From NCBI GenBank assembly GCA_001606155.1, contig LODT01000001.1, positions 558,001 to 622,000 of the forward strand: DNA of 64,000 nucleotides. Reading direction: 5' to 3'. Numbering within the stretch: position 1 is the first letter of the stretch; the number at the start of each line of letters is the position of its first letter. Source of the stretch: Tieghemostelium lacteum (lineage: Eukaryota > Evosea > Eumycetozoa > Dictyosteliales > Raperosteliaceae). The notes under the pieces are model-generated. The model saw only the letters and a program-made list of their open reading frames with translations. It was not told where the DNA came from and searched no databases. The translations under genes and the position numbers were made by a program. Shown here in pieces: positions 55,034 to 64,000 of this stretch.

Positions 55034-56668
55034 ATGAAACCCCAATACAACTATATTAAAGCAGGGTGGAATCTAACAAAACTATCTTTTACCATTGGTT
55101 TTGTTGTTAGATTAATTTTAATTGTTTTTTCAGAATGGCAAGATGCAAATAGTAATTATTATTATTTCTCTGTTTTGTATCAGGAGAAGGAATAGTATGA
55201 TTGATTAATATTAAATCATTATAGTGTTGGTTAAATATACAGATATAGATTATGTAGTATACACAGATGCATCTAGATTTGTTGTAGAAGGTGGATCACC
55301 ATATGATAGATCAACATACAGATACACACCATTATTGTTAGTATAGCTTATAGACTCAAACTGTACTTATTCAGCTTTTTAACTTTTATGTTTTTGAATG
55401 GTTTATATTATATTTATAGGGCATATTTATTAATACCAAATATATTGGTACATAAAGCATGGGGAAAGCTATTATTTGTAATTTGTGATTTGATTATAGC
55501 ATTTCTATTAAAATCAATACTCATTAAAAGATTCCCACAGATCACACCAAAAGCATTACTAATATCATTGGCATGTTGGCTATTTAACCCAATTGCTATT
55601 AATGTTTCAACTAGAGGAAATGCTGAATCAGTTATAGGTGCAATGGTTTTGGCAACCATCTATTTCCTCTATAAGAAGAATTTAGTTTTAGCATCACTAT
55701 TGTACGTGTTGACATATCAATATTTAAACATAGTGGATCATAGACTAACAATATTTCATTTAATAGCTATGGTCTATCAGTACACTTTAAAATCTATCCA
55801 ATCATTTATTCAATACCCATATACATTTACATTGATGAGATATACTATCACAAGAGACCAAGTGACTATACATCACTATCAAAACGATCGTTCAAACATA
55901 TTCTATCAAATCTATTTACTAGTAATAGAATGAAATTCTTTTTACTAAGTGCTTCAACTTTTATAATATTAACAGTAGCAATGTATTTAATGTATGTCTT
56001 TATCATCTAGAAACTATACAAATCATAATGATTTCAATAATACTAACTTTTAGATACCTAAATTACTTAGATATGGATATATATTCCTTTATGAAACCTA
56101 TTTATATCATGTAATTAGAGCAGATAACAGACACAATTTCTCAGTGTATTTCTATCAAATCTATTTAAATACACCAGTTATAGAGAGTGTAAAGGATTTA
56201 GTAACTAGTGGTGATGGTATAAATAATTTAGTGATTGCATTGGCATCATTTTTACCACAGGTACTATTGTTGTTGGTTGTGACTTTGGTGTACTATAATG
56301 ATTTGGAATTTTGTCTATTTTTAGAGACAATTGTATTTGTGGCTTTTAATAAGGTTTGCACAGTACAATATTTTATTTGGTATTTCTCTATACTTCCACT
56401 AGTCATTCCATCGAGTAGTTTGACATTGTTCAAGTATATTGGACTATTTCTAATATGGCAAGGCACACAGGGGTTCTGGTTATTCTCTGCTTTCAAACTT
56501 GAATTCCTAGGTGAACAGACATTCTTTAATATATGGTTATCAGGTATACTTTTCTTTTTAGCAAATATCTTCATTTTGGTTGTATTCATTTGGAACCATA
56601 ATCCTATTGTAATTTCAAAGAAATCAAATACCACAACACCCATACAATTTAATAAAAAGATTAAATAA
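55034..56668 (+). CDS. pigM: GPI mannosyltransferase 1 (PIG-M)
   Basis: There are five exons: 55034-55151, 55225-55336, 55420-55701, 55767-55991 and 56071-56668. Introns are 73, 83, 65 and 79 bp, giving 444 residues (human 423). Splice sites were chosen by frame and family motifs. The protein reads WQDAN, then the catalytic DXD-type motif YTDIDY at the exon 1/2 region, [17 protein letters not shown] across to [42 protein letters not shown] after intron 3, and [13 protein letters not shown] in exon 5. About eight to ten hydrophobic segments follow the GT-C ER glycosyltransferase pattern. The enzyme adds the first alpha-1,4 mannose to the GPI precursor in the ER lumen. All hallmark blocks are present. 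The stop codon lies 24 bp from the end of the convergent EGF/TIG gene. Confidence 0.92.
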
Positions 56669-56692
56669 ATAAGTTAATATAATTTATTGTTA

Positions 56693-59560
56693 TTATATCC
56701 TGGAGTTTCTTTTATAGTGTATATAAAATCCAATAGAAACTACATTTGCAATACCAAGAATTGAAATTATTATAATTATTGCTATAATTACTGGTTTATC
56801 TTCATTCTTTTTCTTGGTATTAGATTCCTCAGATTCAACATGACTACTATCAATGTCATGACCAACCATTGTTGGAGTTATACTAACTAGTGGATTACAA
56901 TCTTCCGTTAATGCACTAGGGGTAGAATACATCTGAAATAGTATATTATCTAAATTTATATCCGACTCAGTTGTGTTATGGTATGGTACAACTAGTGTCA
57001 CATTAGCACTAGCATCCACTGACGAGTTCTTAACCGATATATTATCAACACCAGTACTATTTAACAATGTATACAATGTATGATTGTTTTTTGAAATTGT
57101 ATACCAAACTGGTTTATCATTTATACTATGGTTATTAAATTGTTGTTTTACACAAGAATTCAATTGTTGTTGTAGTAGTTTAATGTTACTGGATGGTGTT
57201 GGTTTGGTAGATTGGTCTAATGGATTTAATTGTGAATTTATGATGAATTCTAAGTGGTTGGAGGGGTTTTGGAATTTGTAATTTTTGAGCGACATTTTGT
57301 AATGAATTTGATTGTTTTCAGATACCAGTTGAATAGATAGAGATGCATTATTTGGTAAACTTAGTGTGTTATTCACTAATGGTAAAGTGGATAATGGTAT
57401 ACTGTTAGCTATTGCACCTTTACTATTTAACTCGTTTAATGAGAGTAACGATACTTTAAGTGAATCTGAAATTATAATTGAACTGCTATTGGAAATGGTT
57501 TTAACTGTAAATGGTAGAATATTATATACAGGTACATTACAGTTCTCACCAATATAGTTTTCATTATTACAATAACAAATACCATTCTGACAATTTCCAT
57601 TACAATCCGATGTACAATGTTGTAGATAATTATTATGATAGTATTTAATCGAGTTGGATTGTTGTCCATCTACAGTTACCAATATTACATCAATATTAGT
57701 TTTTATCCATGGTAGTTGACATATTATAACCGTTCCATTTACTGAAACATCAGCACATTTCAATTGACTATTACCAATCTGTACTTGAATAAACTTTAGT
57801 GAGTCTCCAAAATTCTCACCTGTGAAAACAATGGAATTATTCAATTGAAATTCAGTGTAGTTTTGAATAGTTGGTGGTTGATAGCTATAAAATAGATCAT
57901 CAGTTGATAGCTGACCATCAACTGTTAGTTCTAAGAGTTTTTTTCCAGTTCCAGGTGGAATAGCAAATGTGAATTGAGAGTTTGACGATTCAATTAAATC
58001 ACATGGTTTGTGATTGATTTTTAACTGAATGACACTGTTACTTATATTTACAGATCCTAATTTTATTTGAAATTTACTGTTACAGCCTTCAGTTTTACAT
58101 TTTTGAAAAGTGTCAATGAATGGTATGCCATTCAATGTCCAGTAATTGGATGTTGCATTTTCAATTTGAACTGAGATATTCTGACCATTTAATAAATTCC
58201 CCAATTGAATTTTGATTTGAATTATTCTATAGAGTTTTCCATTGGATTCTGGTAAAACATTGCCAGTGTATTCCTGTTTTCCAATGAATACTTTTATATC
58301 ATCATATTTCAATTGTTCAGATTCTTTAGATTGTATTTGAATGGACAAAATACCTTTTTGTATATGAGTTATATTTTGAATTATAATAGGTTCATATTCA
58401 CATTGGTTATCACTATTTATAAACTGTCTGGACGATTTACATTTACATTCAAATGATCCAACTGAATTGGTACAAATTGAATTTTTAGGACACTTAGAAT
58501 CATCTAAACATTCATTGATATCTATGCATTCACCAGACTGTTTCTTTTCAAAGCCTTTAAGACAATTACATCGATAGGTTCCATTTAAATTCTCACAAAT
58601 TGAATTGGATGAGCAGTTAACTGTAGGTGATTTACATTCATCAATATCCTGACATGTACCAGTAGAGTTACTGTACCCTGTTTTACAATGACACATAAAA
58701 TCAGTTGTAGAACATTCAGAGTTTTTATCTAAACAAGGGTTGGTTTTATCAGAACATGGTTTGATATCACATAACTCACCAATGTAACCATTAGAGCATT
58801 TACATTGACCTCCTAATTCACACACACCATTATCACCACATGATCCAGGGCATTTAACAGATACCAATAGTTTTCCCATTAGAAATGCATGTGATTTTAT
58901 AGTTTTCATTTTAAATTCTGTTTCACAATAGGTTTTTAATTCGGCACATGAATTACTATTAGAATGAGCTGAAAGAACTTGATAGAACTGACTCTTTGGT
59001 GTAGTTGATGGTTTTGATAATAGATCTCCATCATCATCGTCATCATCGATTGTGATATTAGATGTACTCTGACATAGTATATTATTTAAACAAGTACTAT
59101 TACTAATATCTAATATATTCCATAGTGGCGGACCTTTTACGTCTATACCACCTTCATCAACTTCACATAATTCCGAAAATGAACCTTGTTTACTTGAACT
59201 TGTTGCAGCCCATTGTTTATTAGCACCACAATGATTATACATCAGATACTTATTCAATGTATTCAATGTTATAGTTTCAGTACTCCAATTTCCATTCTTA
59301 CAAAAATCATTTCCCTTACTATTTATAAAATATGTACTATATTCATTCTCTAAATCTTGATTAAATATACACTTTAATTTTTTAAATTAGAACCTTCAAA
59401 AACCATTTCCTATCAATCAAATCACAAATAAAAAAGCCTTACCTTTTTTAGAATTATATTACTTTGATCTCTATAATAACATAAACTTCTAGACTCATCA
59501 AAACTAAAATTTACAGGACATGTAACAGATATACAATGACATAATTTTAAAATTATCGAA
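56693..59560 (-). CDS. EGF/TIG membrane protein, 5' end unresolved
   Basis: The main exon is 59371-56693 (892 residues). It is preceded by an exon ending at 59443 (donor GTAAGG; the 71-bp intron 59442-59372 ends TTAAAG) that codes for CHCISVTCPVNFSFDESRSLCYY. A possible acceptor at 59561 (CTACAG) would begin that exon. No in-frame ATG follows it, so a first exon with the signal peptide is probably further upstream and was not resolved. The ectodomain has an EGF-like module (CPGSCGDNGVCELGGQCKC), two calcium-binding EGF modules (DIDECKSPTVNCSSNSICEN and DINECLDDSKCPKNS), a TIG region and another EGF-like Cys cluster (HCTSDCNGNCQNGICYC). A ComC-like region and a C-terminal transmembrane helix (VIIAIIIIISILGIANVVSI) follow. 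It is a surface or secretory-pathway protein of the dictyostelid EGF/TIG family. Confidence 0.82.
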
Positions 59561-60352
59561 CTGTAGATAATGATTCTGCTTTATTGATGATTTATTAATC
59601 ATTCTACTCATAATCTGGATTTTTCTAGGTGTATTGGTGAATGAATATCAATGGATTGGTAGTGGGGAGAGGGTGGTGTGATGAACGATATGATTAATCT
59701 AATATTAGACGAGCTTTCAAAAATGTCTTTTGATAAATTTATATGTGCTTGGTGAAGTTGAACAACAACAATAATATAAAAAATAAATAAATTCTTGTCT
59801 AGAATAGGTAGTCAATTAATTTAATCCAATATCAACATTATATAAATATACTAGAATTCTTGTTATAAATAAAAATAATAATTTCTGTTTTAACTACTTT
59901 TTTGTCTCTACCACCCATTTAATTTATTTTTTCGATAGATAGTAAATTATAATTATAACACACACAGACATAAAACAACACACATTAACCCTAATCAAAA
60001 GGGTTTGATATGTTTTGTGATTTTTTTTTTATAATTAGAGTGAGGATATTAATATTAATATTTTACAGTTGGTTGTGCTGGTATTTGAAAAATAGATAGT
60101 GAATATAATAACAATAAAAGAAATCTATAAATAGACACTTTCTTTATAAATTATTCCAATACCCTTTTTTTAGAATTGGACAATAACAATAACCACAACA
60201 ACATTTCTTTTAATGATTTCCAAAAAAAAAACTATATATATTCTAATTGCTATACTACACTACGGATTACAATGAGGTGTGAAATATATTACTTCTATTA
60301 TTTATGTACAGAGATTGAGTGGATGGTATTATTATTTCTTTTTTTTTTTTGG
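59561..60352. other. Intergenic region upstream of EGF/TIG gene
   Basis: This region probably includes the missing first exon of the EGF/TIG gene. A minus-strand stretch at about 59790-59605 is open for some 60 codons and begins hydrophobic (LFIFYIIVVVQLH), but I could not find a start and donor to connect it. The rest is AT-rich with an oligo(dT) run near 60022 and a plus-strand open stretch at 60176 of low-complexity composition. Confidence 0.35.
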
Positions 60353-61779
60353 TTAAATATTATTTATACTATTGCTTTCTAATGAGGTAAAGAATTCAAC
60401 AGCTTTTTCTAAAACTACATCAACTAAAATATCTTTAATCTACAATAAATAGGAATTTTCAATGTGAGTAGATTGGATATGACATATTTGTGTTTTATAT
60501 ATGAATTTATGAAAGTTGAGAAATATAATTACATTTAATAAATAATTTAAAATATCAGAATTTGATTGTTTCTCTAGAATCATTGGTTTCTTTGTGAGGA
60601 GTATGGTGAATGCTATATATGCCATATAATCTAGAGATACACCAATGATTTTATCCCAAATTCTATCTAGGGAATTTGGAGAAAAACAATTGGTAAAATA
60701 GGATTTGAACCATGTAGATGCAAATTGTTCAATAGAGATATGATGTGCTTTCAAGTGATTCCAAAGAGCTCTTTCATTGAGTTCTAATAGACGTGATAGT
60801 ATATTTAGTTGGTGATAGATACCAATGTCTTTGTGACCAAATTGTTTACTACTGATATTCAGAAAATTATTAAAACACCAGAATGCATCTACTTCTGTGT
60901 CACATACATAACAAAATACCTCTGCTATAGATCTTAATGATTCCTGATGATGTGTATATGGTAAATCTGTACTACCTTGATACTCTTGTAGCAGTCTATT
61001 TAATTCTTTCTTATTTATACTATGACCATGTCCTATTCCTAAACTATTCTTTGGTGACATTGATGATAATCCTTCATCATTATGTTCACCATTTTCAATC
61101 ATTACTTCATTTACACTACTATTGTTATTATTACTTTGTACACTATTGTTATTATTATTTTGATTACTACTACTACTATTAAAACTATTATTGTTATTGT
61201 TATTGTTATTGTTATTATTTAGGTTACCATTTACACCTATATGATGTACCATATTGGGTATATAATAGAGACTATTTTGAAAATTAAAGTATTGTTCTTT
61301 GGTGTGATATATCATTGCAAGTCCATTAGAGGCAATTTCTTTAGCTTGAGTTACAGCAACCTCATCAGAATCAATAGAGTATTCTTTTAAGATATCTTTC
61401 CACTGACTATAAAAGTTACTATCAATTTGAACTTTTCTAACTATATTTACAGATTGTTTTAAGTCTTCATATTCCATCAATCTCTGTTCCATTACATAAT
61501 CCCATGCCTCTTGATACGCTGGTGTAACTCCTAGAAATATCTTCCAAACTCTTGATCTATATTGACTTGGTATCTCAAAGAGATTACATATTTTCTTTAG
61601 TTTTGATAAATCTATAACCAGATTAGAATAATTGTTAACATCTATCTTCACTTTAGGGTATAGTACAGTATCTTACCTATAACTCTATGCTCAAATATCG
61701 CTTCTAATGAGGTTTTTAATTGAGCACCTCCTCTGAAACCCAATGTATTCAAATAAGCTGTTCTAAAATCTTTTTTCAT
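60353..61779 (-). CDS. TBC-domain protein, TBC1D7-like
   Basis: Three exons (61779-61677, 61611-60533, 60439-60353) with introns of 65 and 93 bp give 422 residues. Exon 1 reads YLNTLGFRGGAQLKTSLE, matching the start of TBC1D7. For intron 1 there are two in-frame acceptors 30 bp apart; the distal one (61612) gives a normal intron and the spacing seen in TBC1D7. The other would leave a 35-bp intron. The Rab-GAP TBC fold follows (IPSQYRSRVWKIFLG, STWFKSYFTNCFSPNSLDRIWDK), interrupted by an Asn/Ser-rich insert at about 158-215. The canonical IxxDxxR arginine finger is not apparent, as in TBC1D7. In animals TBC1D7 is the third subunit of the TSC1-TSC2 complex that restrains Rheb/TORC1. An equivalent role here is plausible inference. 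Confidence 0.88.
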
Positions 61780-63250
61780 GTCACATTAGAATGAATAAAT
61801 AAAAAAAAAATTTAATTTTTTATTATCGGCACTTTGAAACAACTTTATTTAAAATTATTATTTATATATTCTAGTTTATCATTTCATTTCTTTTTAATCA
61901 CCAATTTAAAATTTTAATTCTTATTTCTTTTTAAATCTTTTTACATTTTGCATATTATTTTACATTTTTACTTATTGGAAATTCAAAATAACATCCATTA
62001 ATAAATCCGGAATACATCAAAACACCTCATTTCACCTATTTACTTATAATTTAAAATGATTTATCACCATTTTGTTTAAATCTAAATTTTTATTAAGTAA
62101 TCTTAAATTTCTACTGAAAGTTTTAGGATCTAAATATATAATCATTCAATTTTAATTATAGACATTAGAAATAGAATAAACATTCTAATTAAATGATTTT
62201 ATATATAAATTTATTCAAATAAAGTTCATTCAACTTTAAAATGTCAAATTTCAAAATTGAGTCTTTTTTGAGATTTCAACCATAATTGTAACTTTGAATT
62301 TTTCTTAAGACTGATTGAATATAAACGAGTTTCCATCAATTCTATTTAATATTTGGTATATTATTTATAATTATAGGATATCTGGGTTAAAAATAAAATA
62401 GTTGTGTTATTATATGCCAATAATTCTATTTGAGCATTTCGAATACTCAACTAGTTCAAATTTTAAAGAAAACATTTGAATTTTAAACTCAATTCAGCAG
62501 TAATATTAAATATATGAATAATTATATTAGTTTATAGTTTAATTTTTATTTGAATCAAATATTAAAATATATTGATTTAGGAATTGAGATTCATTGTTTA
62601 AAAACAAAATAAAACTGGATTATCTTCATGGAAACTTATTGAAACATCTCAATTCAAGTAGTAATATATTGTTTAACATGTATTCTAACTTTTACTATTG
62701 AAAACATTCAACAAATCCCTAAAGCCAGTCAATGGTATATCATTTGTATTCTGATGAAATTCAGATATTTCAAAAGTTGAATTTGACATCTTACCAAGTA
62801 AACCTTTGGTCTAATGGACAAAAATTTGAACATTTAGCTGGTTGGATACATCTACTACTAAAATGTATGATATGGAGTGGCATTGAGTATAACATTGTAC
62901 CTAATTGGTCGGAATCAGATTCATTCTTGAAATTTTGTTAGTTTTTTTTTTTTTTGTTTTTAAATTTTCTAAGGTACACAAAGATTCATTCTAAATTGAG
63001 ATATTAGTATTTCATCATTGACAACCTAGATCTTCACTCCAAATCATCAAATCAACAATTTGGTCCAAAATTTCTTTTTTTTTTGTAAAATTGGGAACTT
63101 CCCTATTTCGTATAATTTGCACATTTAAATATATATTTGTTTATATCAACTACAAAACCATTGAAACTGAATCACTTGTAAACATCAACTAATACAATCC
63201 ATTGACAATAACCATTTTCAATACGAGTAACAATAAAAACTCAAATTAGA
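61780..63250. other. Intergenic region (1.47 kb) with degenerate repeats
   Basis: This AT-rich spacer lies between divergent genes. It contains imperfect direct repeats (CTCAATTCAGCAGTAATAT-like at about 62489 and CTCAATTCAAGTAGTAATAT at about 62648). A 69-codon ORF at 62732-62941 (MVYHLYSDEIQIFQKL...) has more protein-like composition than its surroundings but no recognisable domain or neighbouring exon. It may be a gene remnant or chance. No tRNA was found. Confidence 0.35.
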
Positions 63251-64000
63251 ATGTCAAAAAGAGAACTTGAAGGTTCCAAAGAACAATCTGCTTCAAAAAG
63301 AGCATATGTTGCACCAGTAAACAAAACGATTGTAGCCAAAAAAGTTAAATTCCTCGATGAGGACATTAAAGCACTTTCAGATCTTGTTACACTCTTTGGA
63401 AGAAACGTCAAAACCCTCATTCAATATGAACCTTTTGCCTCTCGTGATTACACTGAACGTCAACTCTACGATAAAATTAGATCACTTGTAAAGTCTGGTC
63501 ATATATCTGATAACCCAACTGCAGAACAAAAGAAAAAAGCTAGAATCTCATTGGGAGTCTCAGAGAAATCTGTTTTGGAACAGGAAATGGAATGGATGAA
63601 AAAGAATCAATCCAATTCTACATCATCTTCATCAGAGGATGATGAAGATAACAATAACTCAGGTGACGATAATAATGATCAAATAGAGGATAGTAATAGT
63701 CAAGAACAAATGGAAGTTGAAGTTAGTAAGCAACCTTCAATAACAACACCAAAAACCAGATCAAAAACAGCAGAAATACAATATGATAAAGATGGGATTA
63801 AACCATTGGATTTACAGCAAAAGGAAGGTGAATCTGCATTAGCTGCTCACAAGAGACTATACCCTTCCAGAGTTGGACACCACACACCTCCTATGAGTTT
63901 TGATGCACCTTTAACATTAAATAGTGTAGCTAACACCATTGCATCAACTACATCTACTCAACCTAAAGAATCATCATCTTCAACCACAACAGAACAACAC
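63251..64000 (+). CDS. Partial nuclear-looking protein, cut by right edge
   Basis: An ATG at 63251 in strong A-rich context opens a frame of 250 codons that runs off the window. The N-terminus is basic (MSKRELEGSKEQSASKRAY). Residues about 38-90 form a predicted helical domain (LDEDIKALSDLVTLFGRNVK, then RDYTERQLYDKIRSLVKSG). Its last helix resembles the recognition helix of Myb/SANT-like folds, but the match is by eye only. An acidic Ser/Asp/Asn region (about 115-155), a Ser/Thr/Pro/Lys region and a conserved-looking segment (ALAAHKRLYPSRVGHHTPPM) follow. Composition suggests a nuclear regulatory protein. The function and the remaining C-terminus are unknown. Confidence 0.8.
   Translation, partial: MSKRELEGSKEQSASKRAYVAPVNKTIVAKKVKFLDEDIKALSDLVTLFGRNVKTLIQYEPFASRDYTERQLYDKIRSLVKSGHISDNPTAEQKKKARISLGVSEKSVLEQEMEWMKKNQSNSTSSSSEDDEDNNNSGDDNNDQIEDSNSQEQMEVEVSKQPSITTPKTRSKTAEIQYDKDGIKPLDLQQKEGESALAAHKRLYPSRVGHHTPPMSFDAPLTLNSVANTIASTTSTQPKESSSSTTTEQH

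Noticed and set aside
60176-60382. 68-codon plus-strand ORF
   Set aside because: It begins at a non-ATG codon and is low-complexity, Tyr/Phe/Leu-rich AT sequence.
61642-61676. 35-bp intron in the TBC gene
   Set aside because: Too short for spliceosomal removal; the acceptor 30 bp further on gives a 65-bp intron and better alignment with TBC1D7.
62732-62941. 69-codon plus-strand ORF as a gene
   Set aside because: It starts with ATG and looks somewhat protein-like, but no homology, splice partner or 5' context supports it; described within the intergenic entry.
1-64000. tRNA genes, CRISPR arrays, LTR elements or DNA transposons
   Set aside because: No B-box-like TTCGAATC context with cloverleaf, no regular spacer repeats, and no transposase, integrase or reverse-transcriptase motifs were seen on either strand.

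Overview
The window is nuclear DNA of a dictyostelid social amoeba. It is very AT-rich between genes, has short GT-AG introns (59 to 120 bp in the models below), A-rich sequence before start codons, and long Asn/Gln/Ser/Thr homopolymers inside proteins. It also carries dictyostelid-specific families: FNIP repeats, a frizzled/smoothened-like receptor, ComC-type EGF/TIG surface proteins and a Pats1-type Roco kinase. Coding sequence is less AT-extreme than in Dictyostelium discoideum, so a related genus (Heterostelium, Tieghemostelium or similar) fits better; the species cannot be fixed from sequence alone.

Layout. 0-14.7 kb: the N-terminal part of an LRR protein (-, cut by the left edge), a PH plus patatin-like lipase (+), a membrane-anchored M14 carboxypeptidase (-), an unrecognised 196-residue protein (-), a small doubtful ORF (+), mitochondrial valyl-tRNA synthetase (-), the rRNA m5C methyltransferase Nop2 (+) and NAD(P)H-hydrate dehydratase (+). 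14.9-23.4 kb: one giant Roco kinase of the Pats1 type (-), whose first exon is separate. 23.4-26.0 kb: the largest gene-free stretch. 26-39.7 kb: an RGS protein with a split domain (+), a bZIP factor (-), a large ComC-like surface protein (-), a TBL2-like WD40 protein (-), dynactin p150 (-), and a tiny three-exon YOS1/IER3IP1 gene (+) that is too fragmented to show as one ORF. 40-47.2 kb: a coiled-coil protein (-), an unrecognised 218-residue protein (-), an FNIP protein (-) and a CH-domain coiled-coil protein (+). 47.9-59.6 kb: a run of surface and secretory genes: a frizzled-like receptor (+), two tandem HAP2/GCS1 gamete-fusogen genes (-), GPI mannosyltransferase PIG-M (+) and an EGF/TIG membrane protein (-). 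60.3-64 kb: a TBC1D7-like protein (-) and a partial nuclear-looking protein (+) that leaves the right edge.

The genes do not form an operon or one pathway. Several are housekeeping genes: translation, rRNA modification, metabolite repair, dynein transport, ER-to-Golgi transport and GPI synthesis. Others are signalling or cell-surface genes. The most unusual points are: the HAP2 tandem duplication, in which one copy has lost its membrane anchor through an internal deletion; a Pats1 myotubularin domain without its catalytic Cys-x5-Arg; an RGS domain split by an acidic insert and ending in a CaaX-like tail; and a five-copy TTGTCAAATT cluster with a perfect palindrome between two divergent genes.

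Several start codons were moved to the first in-frame ATG, and 24 introns were placed by hand from frame, splice consensus and protein homology. None has been checked against RNA.
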